Shown: positions 48,701 through 62,600 of the stretch, piece after piece | Position numbering within the stretch: position 1 is the stretch's first letter | Layout of the letters: every line of letters starts with the position of its first letter | DNA from: Lineus longissimus | Taxonomy: Eukaryota; Nemertea; Pilidiophora; Heteronemertea; Lineidae | Length of the DNA: 64,000 nucleotides | Direction: 5' to 3' | Assembly (NCBI RefSeq): GCF_910592395.1 | Contig: NC_088325.1 | Location: 9,860,109 to 9,924,108 of the forward strand | Translations under genes and position numbers: made by a program | Notes under the pieces: generated by a model | Told to the model about the DNA's origin: nothing | Database searches by the model: none | Seen by the model: the letters and a program-made list of their open reading frames with translations, nothing else

Positions 48701-49915
48701 GGGTAGGGTTGAAATAAGACATGTACCGAGAAGACAACAAATTTAATAAATATCTTTTATTATTATCATGGAGAACATGGCTGTGCTTGACAGAGCCCTC
48801 TACAGGCAAAATCTTCAATTAACCTACAACAAATGTGTAACAGATCACGTGCATCGGTACTGGTCAATACTCACGAGATGACCATGTGTGCTGCAGACGG
48901 ACAAATTCAAATTCAAACTATTTATAATCGAACCCCATTGAGGCGTTCAAAGAAAACAATAACACTTCTCCGGCAAGGACGACATTCTACTAATAACAGG
49001 GGCCATTGATTTTGTACATTATCACGAGGGATCAACAATTAATTCAAAGCACAAGCATTCTTAATCCTTTAAATTAGATAATGTTCATTCTTGAATCCTT
49101 TAGATCAAATCATGTTAGATAAACATCTTATCATCGATAGCTGCAGCTCTCTTTCAACACATTAAAAATCTATCAGGGCATCAATTCCTTAAGACCACAA
49201 AACAATAACAATAACTTGACCACTCATGTTACAGGATTCCTATCATTTTCAGCCAATAATGGAGTATAAATCAGAAACTAGCACAGAGTATTAGGGACGT
49301 TTTGCAAATCTCACAAATTACGACTTACGCATGACGTACATTCATAAAGGATCTCCATTTGAATTTTGCAGTCAGCTGTGTCTGGAAGCTGACAGAATAC
49401 ATGATTTCAACCAATTCTAGGTTTGTTGAAAACCAGATTCAGCGACAATGTGCACAACTTCGTAACAATGTGGCCAATATGTTGCAACACCCTCAAAACT
49501 TGCTGCGTCTCAGAAAAACCAGTGGAAAGAATTGGCAAAACAACTTAACATACCAAGCGACCCTTCAAATCTCTAGAAAGCATTCAGTCTCTTTCTTGGA
49601 TACAAGAATCCTCGCAATTCTAAAATCTCAAGCAGTGTTTCATCTTGTAACAAGCAACAGACAAGAACAGTCCACACGCTGGTTCATCAAACTGAATATG
49701 GTGGCTGGGCAGGGTTTACATAGGATTCACATTGTCATTTCTGACGGGTTCAAGTGTCAAGGGTCACTTGTCACGAGCGTGTTCATGCGTCACATGTCAC
49801 AAGCATAGGCTTAGAAATGATTCGGGCTTGAAAACACGACATCACACAACATGAGAGCAATAAGTACCATCGTGAATGGCTGTTAAAGTGACATGCTCTA
49901 AGTGAGAATGTGAAC

Positions 49916-50040
49916 TCTATGTAATCTTAACCAAGTGGTTATGAAAACTCTATGTAAACCCAACCAAGTGACAATGAAAACTATGAAAACCCAGCCAAGC
50001 GACATGGAAATCTCTATGTAAACCCAACATGTGGCAAGGA
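49916..50040. repeat. ~40-bp imperfect tandem repeat
   Basis: ctctatgtaaacccaaccaa and variants recur four times. Confidence 0.7.
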
Positions 50041-51572
50041 AAATTCTCTGTAACTTGGCTGAAATCTACTGTGCAGATGAAATTGAGGGATGAAAAGAAA
50101 CTGAAGGAGTGAGTGCCTTTCAACCTTGGAAATCTTTTGAGAAAGTAATCCGGCACCTGAACTATGTGGCCCTGAACTAGTAGAATCATTTTGATGAACT
50201 AGTGCAGGCCCGTTCTCTTGCAGAATGTAGCTTATTTAGTAAACAATTTCAAACGATGGTTTTATTTACAAAATAAGACACCAAACCACCTTTTATGTAA
50301 TATGCAAGCGAGCTAATGGACACAGGGTTAATGAAATTACTAGTGCTGCTGTACCAAAATTCTCTCAAAATTGGCCAAATATGTTTGACATTTTATAAGT
50401 AGTCACACACCATACATTGTACTAGGGTGAAGTTAGTTACCTGTTTCACCATCAGATGGAGACTGACTCAAATACTGGGAACACTTCAGGAGACAACCTG
50501 CTCCAAAAGGTAAAACATTTGTTACGTAGAGCTAGGAACCGCTTACAAAGATCTTATTTAGCATGTTTAGATTTGCGTTTAAATTTCAGTCAGTTCCACT
50601 CACCTGAGGAAACCACGTGAAATTGTGGAAAAAGTCGTGTGAGGAGAAACAGTTATCATAAGTTGTGAATTTATACAATACTTTCTAGTTTCAAACAAAT
50701 AAACCAACTCATCCTTTAAAATGAGTACCATTGGCACTAATTTCCACCGACCAACATCATCGCACAACATCTTTGCACAATTTTTTTTCGTAAGTAAGGA
50801 AGGCAAAGTTCCTCCGTCTGATATCCTCTGTCCAAAGACATTTACAAAGTACACGTATGGGCAAATATAATTTGACATTCATGTTCGAAAGTTCACACAA
50901 AATTCTCCTACTATGGCAATCGTAAAATTAGGTCCTCAGTAAACTATAAACTTATCAATATAAATCATATTCTGGAAAGTTGCGATTAATTTGGTGTGAT
51001 CAAAACTGTTGGTGCTTTAATCTATAATCTACATAATTTATGCTTATTTTTAATCAATTATTAAATTAATGAATAAATTAATCAGTTTTTTTAATCAGAG
51101 TTACAATCAATGGCACAAGATTTGTTTATAAATTTCTTTCATAAATTAGAATACTCTAGTTTCACTAGTCTAAGACCACTTCAACACAAAGTGAACACAA
51201 AGGTAGGTTAAGTTATGACCAATAAGACAACTTGGTGCCCCCGTCTCTATGACCATCAGACAACTGAGTCAGTGTCACCAACTCATTGCCTATTCAAATT
51301 GAACGTTTCAAATGGCATCAAATGACCATGTGCATGATATTTCCCATTTCTACAATTTTCAGAAATAGTCTTAGAGCAGTGAAACTAGAGTACGTTTGAC
51401 AAATCATTCTTTACAGGTACTTTTACATATCAAGGGAAAATTTGGGGGTCTTTTGTTTTTTTAATAGCGAATGTCTTCGACAGCTTTTAGGCTTAGATGC
51501 ATACCACTGCCGTTCCCTGTTCAGTATCTTGTCTTTAGTTTCACAGGATTGCTATACAGCTTGGTTGAATGC

Positions 51573-51650
51573 GGTGCTGGTATAGGTGTCTGGCTCATAA
51601 TCCAAGTGTCATGGGTTTGAACCCCATTCTGGTATCTGCTTGTCCTTCAC
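51573..51650 (+). repeat. tRNA-like sequence (Met-like), probable SINE or pseudogene
   Basis: Contains tggtataggtgtctggctcataatc, then a B-box-like gggtttgaaccccat. The CTCATAATC block resembles an elongator tRNA-Met anticodon loop, but no full cloverleaf can be drawn. Confidence 0.4.
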
Positions 51651-51699
51651 AGGTTAAGCTCAACTAAGCCCTTTAAAACCTGATTCTTAACCAAGAACA

Positions 51700-51855
51700 G
51701 TGGAAACTCCCTAATAGGACACCTCTCTATAAGGACAACCTTTCTATTAAGGACACTAGTTTTGTTCCCATACTGGTTGTTTCCATTCAATGTGACCTCT
51801 CTAATCAGGACACCTCTTTATTAAGGACAACATTTGTCAGTCCCGAGGGTGTCAA
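51700..51855. mobile_element. family A MITE copy 6 (reverse orientation, right end lost)
   Basis: Begins cagtggaaactccctaatag. The internal phrases match family A, but the copy ends at gagggtgtcaattgtag without a proper terminus. Confidence 0.7.
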
Positions 51856-52937
51856 TTGTAGTTTGATCTGTCAGATCTTAATGACAGAGGGGCAAATTTC
51901 TATCTCCTAATTTGAATGAATTCAGCGATCGATGGTTATATTCTACATGACAAATAGAATATGTCCCGAGGAGCTAATTTCATTACAAGTTTCATCACAA
52001 GTAAAATCTGCAGCACATATGGCATTTTAACCCTTACAATTTTGCAGAATATGCCCATCGTTCTTGGGGGTTAAATATGATAATTTAACAATGAAATTAT
52101 AACAAAGATGTTAACAACAGTACCAATCAGGATCACGCGTGGGGTCTATTCCATGTTAAGTTGACTGGTAGTCGGGTGCGTACTTCCAACAGTAATTTCA
52201 TTCCATTCCAGTCCAACTCCACAGTTGTAAGTATGACGATTTAATCAAGAGAAGAATGTACACCAATGCACACAGCACCTCTGGTCAAACAAATCAGGAA
52301 CAAAATTACCACATCAGGACTGGGATATGGCAATAAAGAAATGACTTCAGGAAATATCTCCAATTGCCTCCCCTGCTAAAAAGACGCATTGCTTATGGAA
52401 ACAAGGGTGTATCAACAGACTGCTTGATGATACACTTTCAGAAAAACCACAAACAAATGATTCTGAAATCACATCCGGTCAGACAAAAAGAATTTTCTAA
52501 TAAAAAAAAGATGTCGCATTTTAAATCGCTCAAGTCAACTTACTATTGTTGTGCTGGTGAATTAGCAATGAAGAAGTGTTTTATAACAGTGACATTATGA
52601 TAATACAATTTGACGCTGTGGTGGTGAGGAGCTGCCATGCTGTATGCTATATGCTCGTGGAGCTGAAGGTGTTAAAGTGAATTTCTGCCATTTCATCATG
52701 TGGTTTCGAGAAAGTCCTTTTAAATTCCTTTTCGGACAACCCTGTATAACAGTTATTTCAATCAGATTTTCTTTTTTGCAATAATCTGTCAACGTGAAAA
52801 ACGCAAAAATAAAAGGCACTCGAACATGTCTGGGATAAACAGTAGACAGATATTTCATTCACAGATGTTTATCAAATGGAGATGGCATTACTGTTCAAGC
52901 CGAATGAATGACCATTATTGTGAAGTAAAGTAGAATG

Positions 52938-53052
52938 GGGTAAGTGTAGCCCCGGTTTAATTGTAGCCCCTTCCTATGATATTGATTGATATCCCAGTGC
53001 ATCAAACAATGCAGGGGCTACAAATAAACCGGGGGGGGGGGGGGGTACAATT
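52938..53052. mobile_element. short foldback element with poly-G
   Basis: gtagccccggtttaattgta and its approximate reverse complement, around ggggctacaaataaaccggg, enclose about 45 bp. A run of about 15 G lies at the right arm. Confidence 0.5.
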
Positions 53053-54654
53053 ACCTTATTTTACCATATAACAAATTTTTAGGAACCGTCCAATAAATCA
53101 AATTCGACAAATTCTTACCCCTGGTGGCCAATATATATGAAGAAACACGCACCATATGCAAACAACACGTGTCACAGTAAAATGCTGCAGTTTTTACGAT
53201 AGTGCCCGTCTCAATCACCGCCTGACAGTAGACAAATTGCAAACATTTCCTGCAAAAAGTTTTCTCATTTTCCTCCGCTTCTATCGTGAGGGAAGGCCTT
53301 GTGTCCGCCTGCTTTTTCCCTGACATTACAAAAACTTACAAGTATTCGATGATATGGATTTTTCCAATGAAGTAGGAACAACCATTTCATACCTAAATCC
53401 GACAAACACAATTAGATTCGAGGAAATTTCATGAGCAGAAGAAAAAATCTTTTGCACGAAATCTGAACTTTTTTTCCACCACAGATTATAGTTTCATATT
53501 CTTCACATTGTACATGTATTTCTCTCTGTACAAAAATAACTTATACATATTTTCTTAACCATATTTATACATCTGAATTTAATTACAAGGGATCATCTTA
53601 ATCAAGTCACTAATTACTTTATACATGGTAATGGCACATTGGGGCATCACAATTCTTCAACAATGAGGAAGGGCATGGCGGCCAATTCAGAAAACCAGGC
53701 AGAAACCAAATTTTGAAAATTTCTCACATTCTTGGTGTGGGGTAAAAATTCCGAGCTGACACAATAGTCCCTGAAGTTTAAACCCTTAAGCCTCCCGTAC
53801 AGAAGCGATTTTTGTCCCTGCGACTTGTGATGATAATCACATCTGACAAATATGTCGTTTGCAGTAGACATCGCAAGAATCAGTGATCGCCGTGACCTTT
53901 GATCAATATCAAACCCAGCGATTAACAGTTTTACTTGTTCATTTCAGTGATAATTGTCCCAGGTTGTAGCAACAAAATCGCTCGTTCGTGGGGCACTTTA
54001 GTCACAAGTGCAAGAATAATTTCAAACCTCAGACAATCATCATAAAGTGGATACTGTAAGCCCGAAAATTTCCATCCCTTTATTGCGAGTCGCGAAAAGT
54101 ATTTTCGTGAGATTGTAAAAAATATTTCTGATTTTACAGAGCCCACGAAAATTTTGTGGTTTACAGAAGAAATGCACATGAATGAAACACCTGCAAATTT
54201 GAAATCTCAATATTATATTCCACGCTTAGTCTGCTGGAACAAGTGTACATTTCTTACTGGAAAATACACATGAACAATAAAGGCCATCCTTTGAATACCT
54301 TTGCTACCTGTATCCCTCTGGAATAACTAACACTGGACCAAATGCACTATAAATGCAGAAGATGGGTCATCCCATTTTCAAAACAAGGGGAAACCGAAGC
54401 TATTCTTCATTCAAGAGTGGTATCTTCCAATGAATATTTTAAAACTCACTCCAGCAGACTATTGATATGAAATCGACATGCACAATATGAATTAGAATCC
54501 CTTCTCTCTAAGTTTTGTATATGAAGCTCTCTAGAATAATTAGATTAGAAAGATTAGGGAGTCAAATCTTGAACCCCTTCCAAATTGTTGAAGAAATATG
54601 TGTTTAACTTTCTTTAATAATTTGTAAACATCTCCATATCAACACAACACACCA

Positions 54655-54845
54655 CCGTTGCTGTAGTGACCGGAACTAGTTGCCTAGCGACCGAGTCTGA
54701 CTCCCTTATCACAAGGATGGTTCGGTCGCTAAGGGCTAGTTCCTCGGTAACCAGACATCAACACTGTATTACTAGGTAACCATGATCACCATGGTAACGG
54801 TTGCTAGGTTACCCTAATAGTAACGAAAATGACAGGTAACCAGCC
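54655..54845. promoter_or_regulatory. cluster of inverted GTAACC / GGTTRC / CATGGTAAC motifs
   Basis: Contains ggtaaccatgatcaccatgg, atggtaacggttgctaggtt, gttgcctagcgaccgag and its inverted partner tcggtcgctaagggctag. Several resemble half or whole X-boxes bound by RFX factors, and the whole block can fold on itself. It is in the putative SIK3 3'UTR. A regulatory role is a guess. Confidence 0.3.
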
Positions 54846-55143
54846 GCAGCACAACATCACGTCTGCTTTCGAACCACCACGGAAGAGGTCAAGGTCATGA
54901 ACACAAATCCTTGCACTCAACAACATGACGATGGAACAATTACAACGTACGATCGTTGTGAATAATGTTTTTCTTCAGAAACAGGAGCACATCTCATGAA
55001 ATTTCCAGAGGCCGCGAGCGAACAAGCCCACTCAACAAATATTTACACAATTTTACAAGGTCAAAGGTCGAACATCAGATGCATGTATCACAACGACAAC
55101 AACGCCGACGGCCGTCTGCCCACGCACATCACTTTTCAAAACA

Positions 55144-56584
55144 TCATAAATTCATACACGATATCAACTCGTTACATAGTCGTTTATACTGCCACGTATC
55201 GCCGGCAATTTTCTGAAATCGTAATCCGTTGACCGATGTCCCCTCGCACACTTCCATCGTCATTTGAACATCGGAGCAGTCTAAGTGAAACATGTTATCA
55301 TTATGGCGGTAGGCAACGTCTTTTCGTTTCTCATCCAGCGCTCGTTTTATTTCCGTCAAAATATCCCGGATTTGTTTCGTTGATGTTAGATTTACAGAGA
55401 GCGCAAATTTCAACCCCTGGGGCATGTCCCCTAGACTATTTTTCCAGTTCATGACATTGATGCCCTCCAGCGTCGGCGACTGTACCTCACCCGGCGAGCG
55501 CAGTTTCATAAACTGCTGCGAGAGATTCATATCACCGTTTTGTTTGTTTATTGTATTGACGTCTGGATTTGACGTGGATTGCAACGCAGGCACGTGCCCG
55601 GGCATGAAAAAGGAACTCAAGTTTATCGTCTGTACAGGACTGGGAATGTCGCTATTAGGCTGAGCAATATTGTCTACATTGTTTGAGAACATGTTATGGA
55701 AGCGATGCCGGTTCGTCGGGGAGCCCATAGGGGGCGTCATGCCCAAACCGGTATGAAACAACCCCATCATCGGTAACGCCGTATTCAAGGTGGGCGTTGG
55801 TGGGTTTGACGATGACTCGACAACCTCCTCCTCCTGCTGTACCGGCTCGTTGCCCGTTTCAATTTCCAAGTTCCGTAAAGGCACTGGGTACCTCTGACTC
55901 ACCGGAACGGCCGACGTAAAGTATTGGCCATTGTTGATAAAATGGACCATATTATTGTCAACGGTATTCTCACTATTATTGTCCAAACCCTCGACGGCCG
56001 CCGTGGGAACCGTCATCATCTGCCCGTGTGTATCCACGATATTAATCTGCGGCGCCACCTGTGAATATCGGCGCTGGCATTCCTGATTGGCGCGCTGCAC
56101 TGCTGCAATTTCCTCCTCATCCTCGGTCAATGTCTGCGACAGGTCACAGCTATCGCTAAGATCTTCCTCGATCATTTGTAAATTCGCCAACGGCGGAGAC
56201 GCACCCCTAGGCATAGGTGGCACCACCGGGTAAATCGGAAACCCAGGCGAAGGCGACTCGACTGTCTTTCTATGCGCAACTAATGGCGAGTAACTGGGCG
56301 ACGCCGGTCCGGCCGATGCCAACGGGCTCCGTAGACTATGTGTGGGCGGGCTACAGGAACGATACTGTAGGTTCAACCGCTGCAACTGATGGTAGAGATT
56401 CGCCGTCTGAATATCTGATGATGATGATGATTGTGAGTTCGGAGACAATGGTCCAGATGGTGACGGAATGGGAGATGAAATATGCGGACTCGCAAGATTT
56501 TTCTGTTGTTGTTTTGGCGTGGTTGGCTGCGATGCTGACTGCTGAACGTGGAGCGACGCCTCTTGTTGTTGCTGTTGTTGTTGC

Positions 56585-56632
<48 letters not shown>

Positions 56633-59600
56633 CGGAGGCAGTCCAGGCGGTGTAGCTCCTGGAGTTCTGCGAGGCGTTCTGCGTCCGTCGCCTTGACTTG
56701 TTTCTGAAAAGATTTCTTTTGGAAATTATGATTCTGAAATTATTTTAAAGGCAGTCTAAAGACAGGTAGGCTGAATACGCTCACACAAAGTCCCTGATAG
56801 AGGTCTCTCGTACCTCACAGATCTTTGAAACTATTCACTCTTGTATGAGGATTATTTTAATCGAGTCAAATATATCGTCACCCAGTCGCCAAACTGCTAA
56901 CATTAGTAACTTGCAGACTTGCAGACTCCCTAACTACTACCTATAGTCCCGCCATAAAAATGAGGTACACTCTTAAAGAGATCCAGTTGTCGCAGCGAAA
57001 CATGGTAAAAATAACAAAATTGATGATTACTTCTTATGCAGCTCATTGGCTACATAATCAACTACCTGAGGGGAACTCGAAACTGCTAACATTTATCAAT
57101 GGAAGCTTATTCCCGTCTTAGGTTTTAACCAGGCCGTTCAAAACTCCCCACGTTTATAAGCATTTCGCTAAGGGTTTCCTTTAAAAGAGAGATGAAAATT
57201 CTCGTAAAGTTTTTAACCTTATGAAAGCATCAACAGGCAAGATGATTACCTGTAAGCGCTGGTACTCGGCCTGTATTTCCTTGAGGCTGCTCTGAAGACC
57301 GTGACCGAGTGGCTGACTCCCCATGCCCTGATTGTAAAGCTTATCCAGCTGTAACTGCTGGTACTTCAACAAGTTGGTGGCACCATCACTTGCCCTCCGC
57401 ACCGGTGAATAACGCTCGTTCGGAAGATGCAGCGAACTTGTGTCTTTGTACGATTCTCGACCTTGAAAAAAATCGACATTTTTTTATTTCGGAAAGTAAA
57501 CTTGGCCATTTTGTGTTGTGTAATTGTTTGTGAAAGATCATTTTCAGATTCATGAACAATGGTTTTGTTAAAGGGATACGCAGTTAGTGATTTCTTGTGG
57601 TCCAGGAAAATAGAAATGCAGTTATACACAATGCCGTGGGGCAGTTATTATGCATACGAATTTGCTGAAACTTTGTATTTATGGTATTTGTCTATCTGTC
57701 TCAACAACGGCATTCTGAAATTTATATCAAGTGCGTATTTACACAGTTTGAAATTTTCAAATTCAATTACAGATTACAAATTTTTAACCAAGGCGCAGGC
57801 CTTTAAAAACTAGCCACTTTATCTCGCAGTCAAGGAGTATCATTTTTATCAAAAAGAATATCAGATACTCCAGAAGACTATTTATCGGTAGCTCTGTGAT
57901 AACCAAAATTAGATATCTTACTTGGGGAACGTTCAGAAGGAAAGAAGAAGCTCGTTTTTCTCGTCCGCTCAGGATTTATCGGCTGCTGTTGCGCAAGTTT
58001 CTGCTGCAGTTCAAACGGAACCTCGTGACTAGGACTCGACATCGCTAGTGTGTGCCGCTTGGCTCGACCTCTCGTTTGGAAATATCTACAGCGAATGAAA
58101 AGTTTGGTCACTTCTGTGCGTAAAATATTGTTAACGGAATGGGTGAAAATGTTACGAACAGTTTCCATTCTTGACAATATGTGACCAGTTCTAGCAAAAC
58201 CAGTCGCATGTCGCACATAAGATGAGCCTAGATGACACAAGGAGATATTAGAAGAAATTGATGTCGTCAGATTTCACAAAAGGCAGACAATAGTGAAATG
58301 AACAAACAGTACATCTCAACCTGCCAAGCTCGAAGCGACATGCGACTGGTTTTGCTGTAACGGGTCACATATGGTCTAAGGAGCCGCTGTGGAGCAGTGC
58401 TCAGACTCGTGACGAGCGGTCATCAGGTTCCTGGTTCAATCTCCGCTGTCGGCATGAGACTCAAGGAAGGTCTCTTTGTTTTAAATGCCTTAGAAATGCT
58501 CAGATTTTGGCGCTGGTTAAGCGGCTCATCTAAGTTCTATTACATAAAGGTTTCAGGACAGACAGTGTTAAAGTGAAAAGTAAGATGATTACCTATATCC
58601 TAGTTGATATCAGACAATAAACCCAAAACTTTTTTAAAAATTCTTAAGAAAGAAAAGAGCTTATAAGGATAAAACTACTCTTTTCATTTACTCTACTGGA
58701 CCATCCCTTTGAAATAAGATTTTTTTAAAACCATTGCTTTAGACTTAAAGCATCAACCAGATCACTTGAACCCAGCTCCTTTCATCTTCAGATAGACACT
58801 AGTTAAGCTCTAAATCGTCCAGGAGGGGTACTAGTTCTTAATGACTGTCTACTAATACATAAGCTGTTTCCAATCTACACGGTGGCCCGGAATTAATTTC
58901 CCTCACACAATGGATACACAATAGAATTCCATTGTGCAAGGGAAAATAATTCTGGGCCACCCTGTAGTTCTCCAACCTAATTGTCAATAGCTAAGATACC
59001 ACAGATTTATTTGGGAGCCATCTGATGGCCTAAGGATAAAAAGATGAAAGTCAAACGTAAATCTACGTCTCTGGCGGTCATCTGCTGACTTTTCAAAACG
59101 TAGATTAACGGCAATGGTGGTCAAAGCGTTACTCTCTCACCTGGCCACCTCCTCAGAGTCCGGTTCCTGATCCCTGTCGTCCAACTTGGTACCAGCGGTA
59201 GCACCGGCCGCACCAGCAGATGATCGGCGCATCGCCTCGGTCGCAGAATGCTGAACCTGGAAGGAATCGTGGAGAATGCAAACATGTTTGACGGTAAAGT
59301 GATACAATTCCATTGGCCCCATTCAAGGCAAGGCAGAGTTCAGGGTACAGGATAAATTCAATGCAAAAGAAAATTGTAACTTACATTTATAGCCTCTGAA
59401 CTCCGTGGCGAGGTATGTAGATCTTTGCTAGCACTACTCTGGGAATAGAGATGAATATTGGCACCGCCGTCCGACGCTCGTCGACCAAACTGATTGGGAT
59501 CACCTGCAGAAAGTGAAGAAAGTGACTATTTATGTGATCATAATCATCATTATGTCAGATTTACAAGTCCATAACTGGTTAATCAATTTAACCCTGTGGG

Positions 59601-62600
59601 GATCTTTTACCAGACAAAACACTCAGGCTTTAAAACTCATCCGACAGACTCACCGGGACTCGAACTCAGGCAAATTACCATGGTAGCCAGTTGTGTTAAA
59701 CAATGGAACCTCTCTGGTAAGGTCACCCTTGCATCAGACACTATAAACTATGGTTCATTTCTATCAAGGTGTTTTAGAATAAGGCGTCCATTCATCGAAC
59801 GTTTGAGAAAATTTCAGTGCAACGATGGCAACCAGTTGTACATTTCAGCACTGTGGTTCAATAATCTGAACCTTTCGGTCTCGTTTCATTTTGAAGGAAG
59901 ACTTACTACTGTACTGACCCGTCCCAAGGACCAGGACGGCTGTTTGTTTCAAAGGAAGACTTACTGCTGTACTGACCCGTCCCAAGGACCTGGACGGCTG
60001 TTTGTTTCAAAGGAAGACTTACTGCTGTACTGACCCGTCCCAAGGACCAGGACGGCTGTTTGTTTCAAAGGAAGACTTACTGCTGTACTGACCCGTCCCA
60101 AGGACCTGGATGGCTGTTTGTTTCAAAGGAAGACTTACTGTTGTACTGACCCGTCCCAAGGACCTGGACGGCTGTTTGTTTCAAAGGAAGACTTACTGCT
60201 GTACTGACCCGTCCCAAGGACCTGGACGGCTGTTTGTTTCAAAGGAAGACTTACTGTTGTACTGACCCGTCCCAAGGACCTGGACGGCTGTTTGTTTCAA
60301 AGGAAGACATACTGCTGTACTGACCCGTCCCAAGGACCTGGACGGCTGTTTGTTTCAAAGGAAGACTTACTGCTGAACTGACCCGTCCCAAGGTCCTGGA
60401 CAGCTGTTTGTTTCAAAGGAAGACTTACTGCTGAACTGACCCTTCCCAAGGACCTGGACGGCTGTTTGTTTCAAAGGAAGACTTACTGCTGAACTGACCC
60501 GTCCCAAGGACCTGGACGGCTGTTTGTTTCAAAGGAAGACTTACTGCTGAACTGACCTGTCCCAAGGACCTGGACGGCTGTTTGTTTCAAAGGAAGACTT
60601 ACTGCTGTACTGACCCGTCCCAAGGACCTGGACGGCTGTTTGTTTCAAAGGAAGACTTACTGCTGTACTGACCCGTCCCAAGGACCTGGACGGCTGTTTA
60701 TTTCAAAGGAAGACTTACTGCTGTACTGACCCGTCCCAAGGACCAGGACGGCTGTTTGTTTCAAAGGAAGACTTACTGCTGTATTAACCCGTCCCAAGGA
60801 CCTGGACAGCTTTTTGTTTCAAAGGAAGACTTACTGCTGAACTGACCCGTCCCAAGACCCTCGACAGCTTTTTGTTTCAAAGGAAGACTTAGAGCTGTAC
60901 TGACCCGTCCCAATGATCTGGACAACAGTTTATTTTAGAGGAAGACTTACTGCTGTACTGGCCCGTCCCAAGGACCTGGACGGCCGTTTGTTTCAAAGGA
61001 AGACTTAGAGCTGTACTGACCAGTCCCAATGATCTGGACAACAGTTTATTTTAGAGGAAGACTTACTGCTGTACTGACCCGTCCCAAGGACCTGTGGAGG
61101 CTTGAGAAGGTGGTGATCCTTGATGGAGAAGTTCTGCAGTGGCTCGTTCTGTACCAGTGGCAGGTTGTGGGGCAAGTTTGTATGCGGCAAGATGTGAATA
61201 GGATTCAATACTGACGTCTGCGGAAGAGTAACCATCACCTGGTGGTGCGTGCCGTGACCTGAATTTGAAAATGAATTAGAATTCTATTACGTTGAACACC
61301 AACATGATCGCTCAGCTAGAATCGTCACAGGGCTGTCGCCGAGATATCAGAACCTTTCACCTGTTAGGTCCCAGGTTTGATTCCTGGTCGGTCCTGGTAA
61401 ACTCATTTGATAGAGAGGGCACCTTGGACAGCTTAGGTTTCCTAAAACTTCACATTACTGGCCTAGTGACTCACAATCCTGCAACAGTGGCAAATGACGA
61501 GGTACTCGAGTGTCTACCTTGGATAGGATTTGCTGCACAATGCACAAGGAATCTTGCGCTGACGTCTCATTCAAAGGATCATGCCATCTGGTAAGAGACT
61601 TGCCCATGACCGCAAACTCGCATCTGTGCGGGGTATCGACCCTATTTTAATGGTCAACTGACCTGAGGGGTCGTCCGTCGGCTCATATCTGGGATCACCA
61701 ATGCTGAAGGTGTTGCGTCGCATGGCGTTAATGCGGGCCATGGCTTCAGGCAACGGTTCTTCATCCGAGTCTGACTGTTCCTCACCCTGGAAAGGAATTC
61801 AGGAAATATGACATACGAGGTTCTGTACTGGTCACAATTGACATACCTCATGTTGCGTGAAGAGAATGCACTCGGGAATGCTCGTAACTGGACATTTTAA
61901 ATACAGATTTCAGATGTCATTTTGGAAAACTCTTGCTCAAATCAAAGTGTACCCAACACAGAGAAAGGCCTCCATTTTGACTGTGCACTGCGTGTCGTCT
62001 ATATCTCGATCTCAAAATCTAGACTGCTTTGGCCCTGTGTACAATATCTGCAACACTGTAATTTCAGTGTATTAGAATGCCGTACCTGACCGACCTTCTG
62101 ATTTTTCTCGTTGAAGAACTGCACATGTGGAATGGTGCCGAGCGCGGGATTGAGCAGGCCTTGGTGACACGAATCCATTGGCACTTCAACTCGCTCAACT
62201 AAAATAAACAGATTCATTAAATGATATTGCATGTATCTAAATCACGTATCATTTGTCTTCTTCGATTTTTTAAGATACTGAGTACACACATACGCATAAT
62301 TAATATGCAGCGATCGGAAAATTGATACACACACCAATGGCATACAGATAATGCGCAAGTAGGCATTAAGACTAGACTACTCGCATCACCTGGTATCAGA
62401 CATAGAAATCAGACATTCATGAGCCAACGGAAAATATATCTGAACAAACAGCGTACCGTACCCCTTTTAGAAAAAACAAACATGAGAAAAATAATTTATT
62501 TTTACACTTTTCCCTTTTTCTCCCTTTTTTCCATGTGAGAAAAATGCTGACTTTTGCCAGACAAGGTCACACAACGGGTTAAAACTTATTGCACCATCAC

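Larger units (their letters stand above)
48701..55143. other. intergenic sequence and probable SIK3 3'UTR (minus strand)
   Basis: No exon is supported. It includes a ~40-bp, about 4-unit repeat (49916-50040), a tRNA-Met-like sequence (51573-51650), a family A MITE (51700-51855), a hairpin element (52938-53052) and a cluster of inverted GTAACC/GGTTAC motifs (54655-54845). The SIK3 poly(A) site was not located: several minus-strand AATAAA hexamers exist, for example at 50261-50267. The 149-codon frame at 49359-49808 has no recognisable domain. Confidence 0.5.

Noticed and set aside
49359-49808. 149-codon frame in the JHY-SIK3 interval
   Set aside because: No domain, no splice partners, AT-rich context; likely SIK3 3'UTR antisense or intergenic.
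61067-61082. Ending the SIK3 exon at cctccacag/gtcctt instead of agca/gtaagt
   Set aside because: That donor leaves the wrong phase for the next exon (59503, which needs one preceding base). The gtaagt donor gives the right phase and a better consensus.
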